Shown here: positions 16,582-24,346 of the stretch, piece after piece | Numbering within the stretch: position 1 is the stretch's first letter | Layout: every line of letters starts with the position of its first letter | Source: Paraburkholderia phenoliruptrix | GTDB lineage: Bacteria > Pseudomonadota > Gammaproteobacteria > Burkholderiales > Burkholderiaceae | Reading direction: 5' to 3' | DNA: 64,000 nt | Assembly: GCF_019511605.1 (NCBI RefSeq) | Contig: NZ_JAEUAV010000006.1 | Location: 62,001 to 126,000 of the forward strand | Notes under the pieces: generated by a model | What the model saw: only the letters and a program-made list of their open reading frames with translations | What the model was told of the DNA's origin: nothing | Databases searched by the model: none | Position numbers and translations under genes: made by a program

Positions 16582-17166
16582 TCAGCGCAAGCCATCTTCG
16601 CCCTTGATCTCGTTCGCCTGCAATCCGCCGATGCGCGGCAACGGCCGGCCGGAAGCCGTCACCGCGACCGCCACCACGATTTCGTTCGCGCGCGGCGCAT
16701 CGGACACCCGCGCTTCGATCGCGTCGAAATGACTGCGCACGAAGGCCGCGTCCTTGTGGCCGAGCGGCACGTCGATCGCGGTGCCGAGCGTGCCCATTTT
16801 TTTCGCCGACGGCACGAGTGCCGCGCCCTTCTCCACCGCTGCGCGCAGCGGCGCGCCGAGCTTCGGATGCAAGATCGCCGCGGCATGCTCCAGTTCGCCA
16901 GCCTCGCCGACAATCGCAGCCTTGCCATAGCTTTGCGCTTCACCGGGTTCTATTCCCAGTGCTTCGACGCAGCGCTTGCCGAGCAGCGCGCCCAGTTCCT
17001 CGCCTGCGTCGATCAGTGCATCGAGCTTCGCCTCATAGCGGCCCGCATACGGATTGTCGATCACCGCGATAGCGACCGCGCGACGCACGGGCGGATCGAC
17101 GTTTTGCCCCATTTCCATGCGTGTTTCGTCCACCTGCACGACCAGCTTGCGAAGCCTGATTGCCAT
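16582..17166 (-). CDS. AA_synth (DUF1185) family protein, copy 2
   Basis: The start is the ATG at 17166 with GGAGAG, giving 194 residues. It belongs to the small family usually labelled amino acid synthesis protein (Pfam AA_synth), whose reaction is not established to my knowledge. Visible family features are NPYAGRYEAKLDAL, YGKAAIVGEAGELEHAAA, PSAKKMG, DVPLGHKDAAFVRSHFDAIE and the terminal GEDGLR. It is a diverged paralogue of the protein encoded just upstream and shares these same blocks. No signal peptide, so it should be cytoplasmic. In the operon it stands between UPF0280/6-hydroxynicotinate reductase and the importer, so a role in the steps after ring reduction or ring opening is possible. 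That is inference only. Confidence 0.82.
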   Translation of the reverse strand: MAIRLRKLVVQVDETRMEMGQNVDPPVRRAVAIAVIDNPYAGRYEAKLDALIDAGEELGALLGKRCVEALGIEPGEAQSYGKAAIVGEAGELEHAAAILHPKLGAPLRAAVEKGAALVPSAKKMGTLGTAIDVPLGHKDAAFVRSHFDAIEARVSDAPRANEIVVAVAVTASGRPLPRIGGLQANEIKGEDGLR

Positions 17167-17246
17167 TTCGCTCTCCGAGTTCCGATGTATCTGGCGCTGC
17201 ATTCAGCGCGCTTGAGCATGTATTCACCGCGTTTTTCAGCGCCTTT

Positions 17247-17837
17247 TCAGCGCAAGCCGTCCTTGCCCACGATCGCCTCTTTGGCGAGCCCGCCGACGCG
17301 CGCATGCACGCGCTGCCCGGTGCTCATCGCGAGGATGTAGACCACTTCGTCGGCTGCGGGCGCGCCGGGCACGCGCACTTCTATTGCGTCGAAGTGACTG
17401 CGCACGTAGCTTGCATTGACATGCGTAAGCGGCACGTCGAGCGCGCTCGACGATGCACCGACTTTTTTCGTCGACGGCACAATCGCGTTGGTCGGCACGC
17501 CGTTCTTTTCCAGCAACTCGCGCATCGCGTAGCCGCCGGGCACATGCCACAGCGCACCGTGCTCGAGCTCGCCGCGTGCGCCGACAATCGCGCCCTTGCC
17601 GTAGCCTTCTATCGACGCATGCGCAACGGCCATCGCTGCGAGCAGGCGTTGCGCCATATCGAAGCCGATGGGCTTGAGCGCTTCCATTGCGTGCTCGATC
17701 TTGGGCTCGTAGCGGCCCGCAAACGGGTTGGTCATGACAGCGGCAATGGCACCGCGCCGCAGCGGCTTTTCGGGCGCAGGCCCGAACTCGTGAAAGATGT
17801 CTTCGACGTGCGTCAGCACGCGGCGTATTTCGAACAC
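17247..17837 (-). CDS. AA_synth (DUF1185) family protein, copy 1
   Basis: The start is a GTG at 17837 (VFEIRRVLTH) with a close GGAGG, and it gives 196 residues. It overlaps the 3' end of the UPF0280 gene by 25 bp. It shares with the next gene the blocks NPFAGRYEPKIEHA, YGKGAIVGARGELEHGA, PSTKKVG, DVPLTHVNASYVRSHFDAIE and GKDGLR. The conserved YGK, GELEH and SHFDAIE segments could form an active or binding site, and two neighbouring paralogues could form a mixed oligomer. The catalysed step is unknown. The link to the hydroxynicotinate pathway comes from position only. Confidence 0.82.
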   Translation of the reverse strand: MFEIRRVLTHVEDIFHEFGPAPEKPLRRGAIAAVMTNPFAGRYEPKIEHAMEALKPIGFDMAQRLLAAMAVAHASIEGYGKGAIVGARGELEHGALWHVPGGYAMRELLEKNGVPTNAIVPSTKKVGASSSALDVPLTHVNASYVRSHFDAIEVRVPGAPAADEVVYILAMSTGQRVHARVGGLAKEAIVGKDGLR

Positions 17838-18757
17838 GGAGCCTCCGTTGTGAGGTGAGCGCGATGCGTTGCAGCCAAAGCGTCCGGGCGGTGCATGCCT
17901 GCTGTACGCACGCGTCCTTGCAGGAACAACGCGGCGCCCGCAATCAGACCGCGCTCCAGCAAGCGCTGCGCGGCTTCTACACCGCGTGCAAGTGCAAAAT
18001 CTATAAGCGGCTGCGGGAGTGGCGGAACGTCCACGGTGACGGGCCGATCGCCGAGATCCGTATCGTCCTTCAGCGACGAAGCCGGCATACGGACGATGCC
18101 CGCATGCTCAAGGTTCACCGCGTTCGCGATCATCGTCGCGGCGGCGTCCGCGCTGGCCGCGTCATGCGCGAGCACGGTCACACTGTCCGCAATGCCGAGG
18201 CTGAAACTGCGGCCGCGCCAGCCGCTAGTCGCAATGCCGCGAATCGGCATGCCTGCATCCAGCGTGAAATTGGCGTCCAGCCCGAGACCGTCCGCGCGCT
18301 GCATGTTCGCAAGCGATTCAGACAGATCGGCAAACACGCCCACGCGATACTGCTGGCCTTCGGTCAAGTGAAACGCAATGTCGCCGCCGTTGTTGATGTA
18401 GGCGCGGGTGATTCCTTCGCGTGCGAAGGCGCTGATCAATTCGTCGGCGACGCTGCCTGCGACGGCGGCCATCGGCGTGATAAAACGCGCGCGATGTGGA
18501 TGACATGCGCACCACATGCGGCGGGCCACCGCGCCTTCGAGCGGACATTCGTGCACCGAGGCATCCGCTGGCAACGGTTGGCGCAGCCGCTTCAATTCGC
18601 CGACGAGTTCGGGCAATACGTCGACAAAACGCGCCCAGCAGCTTGCATAAGCGGATTCGAGCGCGGCGGGCTCGCCGTCGGCGCTGAGAATCAGATCGAT
18701 CGGGCCATGCTGCCAGTGCCAGCGCGTCGCGTCGATACGGGTGCGGGTCGGGTTCAT
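17813..18757 (-). CDS. UPF0280 family protein (ApbE-like fold)
   Basis: This is a 314-residue protein from the ATG at 18757, 30 bases after the 6-hydroxynicotinate reductase gene. It has the UPF0280 pattern: MAAVAGSVADELISAF at about 96-111, NNGGDIA at 122-128, and IATSGWRGRSFSLGIADSVTVLA with the following ASADAAATMIAN. This set (Ala-Gly helix, N-x-GGD, T-S-G, D-AA-TMIAN) parallels ApbE flavin transferases, which attach FMN to Thr residues. The family's own activity is not firmly known. Placement directly behind a predicted flavo-iron-sulfur reductase raises the idea that it inserts or attaches the flavin. No lipoprotein signal is present, so unlike classical ApbE it should act in the cytoplasm. 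The start has a weak ribosome site, which suggests coupling to the upstream gene. Confidence 0.78.
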   Translation of the reverse strand: MNPTRTRIDATRWHWQHGPIDLILSADGEPAALESAYASCWARFVDVLPELVGELKRLRQPLPADASVHECPLEGAVARRMWCACHPHRARFITPMAAVAGSVADELISAFAREGITRAYINNGGDIAFHLTEGQQYRVGVFADLSESLANMQRADGLGLDANFTLDAGMPIRGIATSGWRGRSFSLGIADSVTVLAHDAASADAAATMIANAVNLEHAGIVRMPASSLKDDTDLGDRPVTVDVPPLPQPLIDFALARGVEAAQRLLERGLIAGAALFLQGRVRTAGMHRPDALAATHRAHLTTEAPCSKYAAC

Positions 18758-18787
18758 CGCTTGAAGTGGGCCAGGTGTTCAGGCGGA

Positions 18788-20383
18788 TCAGCCGAGCATC
18801 GGCGGCACGGCCGGCGGCCACGGATTGTCCGGATTGCGCGCCAACGTGCGGCGCGCGAGCGGTGCGCCTTCGGTGTGATCCGGGCCGCTCGCCAGTATGC
18901 TCTGCAATGATCTCACCGCATCCAGATGGCCGCCCAGGTCGCGATAGGCGTCGTACGTCATGGTGAATTCGATTGGCGCCACAATGGCCGGAGTAGGCAC
19001 CGTGCCGAACGAACGGTCCGGCATGCGCGATACGTCGACCATTACGGTAATGCCGCCGCCCGGCCACACATAAGCCGGTGCGCCGCCGCAGGTCACGTTC
19101 ACCAGCTTCTGCTTGATCGCACGCGTCAGCAGCACGGGGTTTTCCGTCGCGCCCGCGCGCAGACTGCCGCCCGCACCGCCGAGAAACAGCACCGTGGCAA
19201 GCGAAGGCTCGCAGTTCTCGCCGATCCGTTCCACCGTGCGGCGGACCGCCTCCGGCATGGCCGCTATGCGCGGCACGAGATCATGGTCGAGTTCATACCA
19301 CTGCGCGTGTTCGCCGGTGGTCGACACCATCAGCAGACGCATGCCGGGCTTCGCGACTGCGGGATCGAAGCCTTCGATAATCGCGAGCGGGTCCTGAATA
19401 TCCGTGCCGCCCCAGCCAATGCCGGGATTGGCCACCTGAAAATAACGGCCCGGCGTGGACTTACGTCCGCGAATCCTGATGCCCGAGCGTGTCATGCCAA
19501 GGCAGCGCCCCGCCTGATGTTCGGTCAGCACGCCGGTAATGTGGTCGTCGACCACCACCACTTCGTCGGCGTGGCCGAACCACTGTTTGGCGAAAATGCC
19601 GATGGTCGCGGAACCGCAGCCCACCCGCATGCGCTGCTCTTCGACACCGTCGACCACCGGCGCCGCGCCCGCGCGAATCACGAGGCTCGCGCCACCGTCT
19701 ATGCTGAGTTCCACTGCCTGCTTGTTGCCGAGCGCGAGCATCATGTCGCAAGTCACGCGACCTTCTTTCTTGCTGCCCCCGGTCAGATGATGCACGCCGC
19801 CGAGACTCAGCATCTGCGAACCGTATTCCGCGGTCGTCACATGGCCGACTATTTCGCCCTGGCAACGCACGTTCGCCTGTTCGGGCCCGAGAAAGCGGTC
19901 CGTGTCGATCTTCACCTTGAAGCTGCAGTAGCTAAAGATGCCTTCGGTGACGACCGTGACCATGTCCACGTCGTCGAGCTTCGAGGCAACGATAAACGGC
20001 GCGGGCTTGTAGTCGGGATAAGTGGACGATGCGCCTACGCCGGTCACGAACAGTGCTTCGTCGGCAACTGGCTCTTGCGTTCCGGACGATGCGGCGAATT
20101 CGACCAGCGCGTCCGCGCTTTGCGGATCGGCTTGAGATCGGGAGAGGAACACTACCGGGTCCACGCGAATCAGCCGGCCTTGCGCATTCGCGTAGCGATC
20201 GCACGCGCCGGTGCGTCCCTCGGATATCTGGCACAGAACCGGGCAGGCATTGCATTCGATCTTGTTCGACGCCATACGCTCGCTGCGCGGCGCCGCCTTC
20301 TCGAGCACGGTGGGGCCCGGCGTCGAGGCAATGTCGCCGTCGACCCGCTCCGCACCGAAATCGACCTTCGTATGTTCTGTCAT
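18788..20383 (-). CDS. hnr: 6-hydroxynicotinate reductase
   Basis: The start chosen is the ATG at 20383, giving 531 residues. No strong ribosome site is seen, and an internal ATG 36 codons later is possible. Near the N-terminus, C44, C47, C51 and C61 (C-x2-C-x3-C-x9-C) could hold an iron-sulfur cluster, beginning MASNKIECNACPVLC. Long conserved segments follow, such as YCSFKVKIDTDRFLGPEQA, GGSKKEGRVTCDMML, WFGHADEVVVVDDHITGVL and GGIGWGG-like loops. I know this family as 6-hydroxynicotinate reductase, which reduces the pyridone ring to 1,4,5,6-tetrahydro-6-oxonicotinate with electrons from a low-potential donor. The enamidase that takes that product is in the same operon. This is probably the first gene of the 14-kb operon, transcribed away from tetR. 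The electron donor in an aerobe is not evident, and no ferredoxin gene is nearby. Confidence 0.82.
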   Translation of the reverse strand: MTEHTKVDFGAERVDGDIASTPGPTVLEKAAPRSERMASNKIECNACPVLCQISEGRTGACDRYANAQGRLIRVDPVVFLSRSQADPQSADALVEFAASSGTQEPVADEALFVTGVGASSTYPDYKPAPFIVASKLDDVDMVTVVTEGIFSYCSFKVKIDTDRFLGPEQANVRCQGEIVGHVTTAEYGSQMLSLGGVHHLTGGSKKEGRVTCDMMLALGNKQAVELSIDGGASLVIRAGAAPVVDGVEEQRMRVGCGSATIGIFAKQWFGHADEVVVVDDHITGVLTEHQAGRCLGMTRSGIRIRGRKSTPGRYFQVANPGIGWGGTDIQDPLAIIEGFDPAVAKPGMRLLMVSTTGEHAQWYELDHDLVPRIAAMPEAVRRTVERIGENCEPSLATVLFLGGAGGSLRAGATENPVLLTRAIKQKLVNVTCGGAPAYVWPGGGITVMVDVSRMPDRSFGTVPTPAIVAPIEFTMTYDAYRDLGGHLDAVRSLQSILASGPDHTEGAPLARRTLARNPDNPWPPAVPPMLG

Positions 20384-20797
20384 GGTGGGGTTCCATACGA
20401 CGACATTACAATCGGTCCCGCCCGGCTGCTGAAAAGCCCTTGTTTCAAGGCATTTTCGTGTGACCCGCATTCTTTCCATGTTGCGGTCACTCACCGTTCG
20501 TGTAGTATCTGCTACACCAAACTTGTTGGAAATCTACTCGATCAAAATAGACTGCGCAATGAGTTTCCGGGCTGCGAACGCATGGTGCGTCGCCGCATCG
20601 GAACGGCGACAACCGCGGCGCTGCCGCTTCGCCACGGCGCTCGATCTGCGCTGAAGCCGTGCATCGTGCATCGCACGAGAGGCGCCGCGCAGCGCGCGCG
20701 GTATGATGAGTCCGGCTGCATGCAGGCCGAATTCAGGTACAAGGAAAAGCAAAGAAAAGAGCCGTTCAACCATGCCAACGAAGAGACCCACATTGCC
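20384..20797. promoter_or_regulatory. Divergent promoter region between hnr operon and tetR
   Basis: About 414 bases separate the two divergent starts. The region is less GC-rich at 20490-20560 and holds the palindrome at 20500-20517. On the - strand a weak promoter can be placed with TTTCCA, 17 bases, then GATACT, where the -10 lies inside that palindrome. On the + strand TTGTTG at 20523-20528 could serve tetR. A small hairpin lies at 20438-20450 in the probable hnr leader. These assignments are by eye only. Confidence 0.45.
20500..20517. promoter_or_regulatory. Candidate TetR operator, GTGTAG-N6-CTACAC
   Basis: This is a perfect 6-bp inverted repeat with a 6-base spacer, and one further matching pair (A507/T510) inside the spacer. 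The size and placement between a tetR gene and its divergent target operon are what one expects of a TetR-family operator. No second copy was found in the window. Confidence 0.45.
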
Positions 20798-21562
20798 ATG
20801 AGTCCTACCGCCGCCCGCAAGCCGGGCGCCACCGGCATCCGCGCGAAACAGGCGCAGGACACGCGCGCCAAGATTCTGAAAGCGGCAATCAAGGTGTTTG
20901 CGAAGCAAGGCTATGCGAGCGGCCGCGTGGAGAGCATCTCGAAGGCCGCGCGCTCACACGACCGGATGATCTACTACTACTTCGGCAGCAAGGAACAGCT
21001 ATTTGTCGAAGTACTGGAAACCATCTACACGCAATTCAACGAAGCGGAAAGCAAGCTCGATCTCGATCTTGAGAACCCGGTGCGTGGTCTTGAGCAGATG
21101 GTTGAATTCGTCTGGCAGTACTATCTCGATCATCCGGAATTCGTCACGTTGCTCTCAAGCGAGAACCTGCATCAAGGCAAGCATGCGAAGAAGTCTTCGA
21201 AGCTGAAGGAGATTTCGGGCTACGCCATTTCTGTCGTGCAGAAACTGATGGATGCAGGCAAAGCCCAGCATGTATTCCGAACGGACATCAAAGCGCGCGA
21301 CGTGTACCTGATGATCGCGTCGCTCGGCTATTTCTATAACGCCAACCAGTACACGCTGGGCGCATTTCTCGGCGAACCGCTAATGGATAAGGCGGCGCTC
21401 GCGCATTGGCGCGAGGTCATCAAAGACACCGTATTGCGCGCGGTGCGACTGCATTTGCCGGCCGCATCCGATTCGAATGCCGGCGCTGAAACGACGCACG
21501 CCGCCAATGTGATGGATGCGGCTACTGCAACCCATACAACGGCGCGCGCACAAGCCGGCTAG
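20798..21562 (+). CDS. TetR/AcrR family transcriptional regulator
   Basis: The start is the ATG at 20798 (MSPTAARKPG), giving 254 residues. The open frame extends far upstream but only as antisense to hnr. Residues about 18-70 form the TetR DNA-binding domain: TRAKILKAAIKVFAKQGYASGRVESISKAA, then HDRMIYYYFGSKEQLFVEVLE. The following helical region has the pattern of a ligand-binding domain, and the C-terminus (about 225-254) is an Ala/Thr-rich tail that looks disordered. Transcribed divergently from the hnr operon, it is the likely local repressor, with a pathway intermediate as inducer. The TetR-type NicS regulator of nicotinate genes in Pseudomonas is a loose precedent. A strong terminator follows. 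Confidence 0.88.
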   Translation: MSPTAARKPGATGIRAKQAQDTRAKILKAAIKVFAKQGYASGRVESISKAARSHDRMIYYYFGSKEQLFVEVLETIYTQFNEAESKLDLDLENPVRGLEQMVEFVWQYYLDHPEFVTLLSSENLHQGKHAKKSSKLKEISGYAISVVQKLMDAGKAQHVFRTDIKARDVYLMIASLGYFYNANQYTLGAFLGEPLMDKAALAHWREVIKDTVLRAVRLHLPAASDSNAGAETTHAANVMDAATATHTTARAQAG

Positions 21563-21584
21563 CTGAAACGCCGTACAAAATGAA

Positions 21585-21612
21585 AACGCGCGCCCGGGTG
21601 CGGGCGCGCGTT
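21585..21612. terminator. Bidirectional intrinsic terminator between tetR and pcaC
   Basis: Arms 21585-21596 and 21601-21612 form a perfect 12-bp GC-rich stem with a GGTG loop. CGTTTTT follows on the + strand and TTTTCA on the - strand. It stands between the convergent ends of tetR and the pca operon and can serve both. Confidence 0.88.
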
Positions 21613-21658
21613 CGTTTTTCAAAGCCTGAGTGCCGCGACAAAAACGCGGCGAAAACAC

Positions 21659-22051
21659 TCAGGGCTTCGCCGCTGCATCGTCCTCGCGGAAAATCTTGTC
21701 GGCCAGATGGAAAGCCGAGTTCGCCGCCGGCACGCCGCAGTAAATCGCGGTTTGCAGCAGTACTTCCTTGATCTGCTCGCGCGTCACGCCATTGTTTTTG
21801 GCAGCGCGCAAGTGCAGTGCGAGTTCCTCGCTGCGATTGAGTGCAACCATCATCGCAATGGTCAACAGGCTGCGCGTGTGTCGCGGCAAACCCTCGCGCG
21901 TCCACACCTCGCCCCACGCGTAACGGGTGATGAAGTTCTGAAACTCTTCCGTCAGTTCCGTGCGGTTTGCCAGCGAGCGGTCGACATGCGCATCGCCAAG
22001 AACCGCGCGGCGCACGCCAAGTCCGGCTTCGTAGCGGTCTTCGTCGTTCAT
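21659..22051 (-). CDS. pcaC: 4-carboxymuconolactone decarboxylase
   Basis: This 130-residue protein has the normal length for stand-alone PcaC. Family segments are GLGVRRAVLGDAHVDRSLAN at the start, FITRYAWGEVWTREGLPRHTRSLLTIAMM in the middle and HLRAAKNNGVTREQIKEVLLQTAIYCGVPAAN with its conserved His and Cys. It converts 4-carboxymuconolactone to 3-oxoadipate enol-lactone in the protocatechuate branch of the beta-ketoadipate pathway. Its ATG overlaps the pcaD stop by 4 bp. It is the last gene of pcaIJBDC and ends before the terminator at 21585-21612. Confidence 0.95.
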   Translation of the reverse strand: MNDEDRYEAGLGVRRAVLGDAHVDRSLANRTELTEEFQNFITRYAWGEVWTREGLPRHTRSLLTIAMMVALNRSEELALHLRAAKNNGVTREQIKEVLLQTAIYCGVPAANSAFHLADKIFREDDAAAKP

Positions 22052-22839
22052 TTGGACTCCGTCAAAAAGTCGATCACTGTCTTCGTGAAAGCGTCGACCT
22101 TCTCGATGTTGGAAATATGCGAAGCGTCGAGCTCGACATAACGCGCGCCCGGAATCGCCTGTGCCAGTTCGCGGCCTTGCGCGGGCGTCGCGGCCACGTC
22201 GTGCGTGCCGCTGATCACCAGCACCGGCAGCTTGATGCCGTGCGTTTCGGGCCGCAAATCGGTAGCGTCGATCGCCTCGCAGTTCAGCGCATAGCCTTCC
22301 TTGTCGGTATGCACGAACACGTCGCGGACCATCGCGAGCACCACCGGCTCACGTTCTATGTAGTCGGCCGTGAACCAGCGCGGCAACACCGCGTCGGCGA
22401 GCGCCAGCATGCCTTCAGTGCGAGCCCGCGCGGCACGCGGCACCCACACTTCTGGCGAACCGATACGCGCCGCCGTGTTGGCGAGCACCACCCGCTCGAA
22501 GCGGCTCGCATGACGCGCGGCCAATGCAACGCCGGTGAGTCCGCCCATCGACACGCCGCAGAAATGCGCGCGCGCGATCTTCAGCGTATCCATCAGGCCG
22601 AGCACGTCGCCCGCCAGATGCTCTATCGTGTACGGTCCTTTCGGCGCCTCGGAATGGCCGTGGCCGCGCGTGTCGTAACGCAGCACGCGAAAGTGCTTCG
22701 ATAGCGCCGCGACTTGCGGCGTCCACATGGACAGGTCGCTGCCGAGCGAATTGGACAGAATCACCCATGGCGCATTGCCGTGACGGTCGCCGTCGATTCG
22801 ATAATGAAGCTCGGTGCCGTTGACTGCGGCGTAAGGCAT
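22048..22839 (-). CDS. pcaD: 3-oxoadipate enol-lactonase
   Basis: The start is the ATG at 22839 with GGAG (MPYAAVNGTELHYRIDG), giving 263 residues. The alpha/beta-hydrolase nucleophile is S97 in GVSMGG. LSNSLGSDLSMW near the N-terminus is a typical PcaD oxyanion-region segment, and the catalytic His is in DASHISN near the C-terminus. It hydrolyses the enol-lactone made by PcaC to 3-oxoadipate. It lies 4 bases after pcaB and overlaps pcaC by 4 bp, so the three genes are tightly coupled. Confidence 0.95.
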   Translation of the reverse strand: MPYAAVNGTELHYRIDGDRHGNAPWVILSNSLGSDLSMWTPQVAALSKHFRVLRYDTRGHGHSEAPKGPYTIEHLAGDVLGLMDTLKIARAHFCGVSMGGLTGVALAARHASRFERVVLANTAARIGSPEVWVPRAARARTEGMLALADAVLPRWFTADYIEREPVVLAMVRDVFVHTDKEGYALNCEAIDATDLRPETHGIKLPVLVISGTHDVAATPAQGRELAQAIPGARYVELDASHISNIEKVDAFTKTVIDFLTESK

Positions 22840-22843
22840 GCCG

Positions 22844-24223
22844 TTACTCCTTCGAAATGGCGCGCTCTGAACGCGCGGTATGAAGTGCCAGCGCCGCGTC
22901 CACATAAGCGTGCGCCTGGCCGACGTAGTGAGCGGGATCGAGCAGTTGCTTCAGGCGCTCGACAGAAAGATGTTCGGTCACGGCCGCATCCGCCGCGAGC
23001 ACGTCGAACAGCGTTCGCCCTTCGCGAATGGCGGCTTTAGACGCGTGCTCCACGAGATGATGCGCATCGAGCCGGCCGATGCTGTCGCCAAGCGCAAGCA
23101 TGACAGCTTCGCCGAGAATCAGACCGTGCGTGACGTCGAGATTCGCGGCAAGGCGCGGCACGTTCACGCTCAGGCCGCTCGCGATCTGCTCGATGTTGGC
23201 GAGCGCGCCGCCCGCAAGCCGCGCCAGGTCGGGCAACGCATCCCACTCTGCCTGCCAGCCGCCGAGCGCGCGCTCGTGTTCCTGCACCATGCCTGCGAAT
23301 ACCGTGGCAACCAGTCCCGGCGCGCGCATGGCCGCCGTCAGCACGGCCGCGCAGCCTACCGGATTGCGCTTGTGCGGCATGGTCGACGATCCGCCTTTGC
23401 CGGCGGCAGCCGGCTCCGCAAGTTCGTCTATTTCGGTTTGCATTTGCAAGGAGACGTCGCGCGCTATCTTGCCTAGTGTACCGATCAGCATGCCGAAGAA
23501 TGCCGCGGTCTCCGCAATGCGGTCGCGTTGCGTATGCCACGGCAACGCAGGCATCGCGAGGCCCAATTCCTGCGCGAGCGCTTGCGTGACGCGCGGCGCG
23601 GCATCGCGCAGACTGGCGAGCGTGCCGGCGGCGCCGCCGAATTGCAGCACGAGCACACGCTCACGCAATGTGTCGAGCCGGTCGCGTTGGCGCAGCAACG
23701 CATCCAGCCATTGCGCGAACTTCAGGCCGAGCGTGATGGGCAGCGCCTGCTGCAGCCAGGTTCGGCCGATCATCGGCGTGGCGCGATGCGTGGCGGCAAG
23801 CTGTGCGATCGCGTTGCAGGCGGCCTGCAAACCGCTGTCGAGCAGATCGAACGTGTCGCGCAGTTGCAGCACCGTCGCCGTGTCGATAATGTCCTGGCTC
23901 GTTGCGCCCCAATGCACGTATTTCGATGCTTCGGCGTCCGCCGCTTTGACGCGCGCGGTGAGTTGCCTGACGAGAGGAATCGCGAGATTGCCGCCGAGCG
24001 CCGCGTCGCGCGCAAGTGCGTCGGCGTCGAGTTGATCGGCATGGCAGGCGGCCTCGATGGCCGGCAGTGCCGTTTGCGGGATCACGTTGTGCGCGGCGCA
24101 AGCGCGCGCGAGGGCCGCTTCGACATCGAGCATCCGTTGCAGCGTGGCGCGCGGCGCCCAGATGTCGTTCATCGGCTGCGTGCCGCAAAGGAGGCCGGTC
24201 AGCCGGCCGCTGGAGTCGAGCAT
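22844..24223 (-). CDS. pcaB: 3-carboxy-cis,cis-muconate cycloisomerase
   Basis: The product is 459 residues from the ATG at 24223. It is a fumarase/aspartase superfamily member with the signature GSSTMPHKRNP and the segments YVHWGATSQDIIDTATVLQL and GRTWLQQALPITLGLKFAQW usual for PcaB. It closes 3-carboxymuconate to 4-carboxymuconolactone. Genes on either side (CoA-transferase, enol-lactonase, decarboxylase) fix the role and make adenylosuccinate lyase unlikely. The 123 bases between it and pcaJ (24224-24346) hold no gene but leave room for an internal promoter. The upstream dioxygenase genes pcaGH are not in the window. Confidence 0.95.
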   Translation of the reverse strand: MLDSSGRLTGLLCGTQPMNDIWAPRATLQRMLDVEAALARACAAHNVIPQTALPAIEAACHADQLDADALARDAALGGNLAIPLVRQLTARVKAADAEASKYVHWGATSQDIIDTATVLQLRDTFDLLDSGLQAACNAIAQLAATHRATPMIGRTWLQQALPITLGLKFAQWLDALLRQRDRLDTLRERVLVLQFGGAAGTLASLRDAAPRVTQALAQELGLAMPALPWHTQRDRIAETAAFFGMLIGTLGKIARDVSLQMQTEIDELAEPAAAGKGGSSTMPHKRNPVGCAAVLTAAMRAPGLVATVFAGMVQEHERALGGWQAEWDALPDLARLAGGALANIEQIASGLSVNVPRLAANLDVTHGLILGEAVMLALGDSIGRLDAHHLVEHASKAAIREGRTLFDVLAADAAVTEHLSVERLKQLLDPAHYVGQAHAYVDAALALHTARSERAISKE

Positions 24224-24346
24224 GATGACTTCGATGATCGGGGAGTTCTGACGAATGTAGCACTGTGCGCGGCAACGCGTTGCGCGCCGCGGCAGGTGGA
24301 CCGCGGCGCGCGCATGTCACGCATGTTGCCGAACGCTACCGCTCGC

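Noticed and set aside
6237..17166. Reading the ABC genes as a branched-chain amino acid importer
   Set aside because: The family is LivKHMGF-like, but the genes are embedded in a heteroaromatic catabolic operon.
18926..20797. Upstream extension of the TetR frame by over 600 codons
   Set aside because: It runs antisense to hnr. Only the part after the ATG at 20798 has protein-family character.
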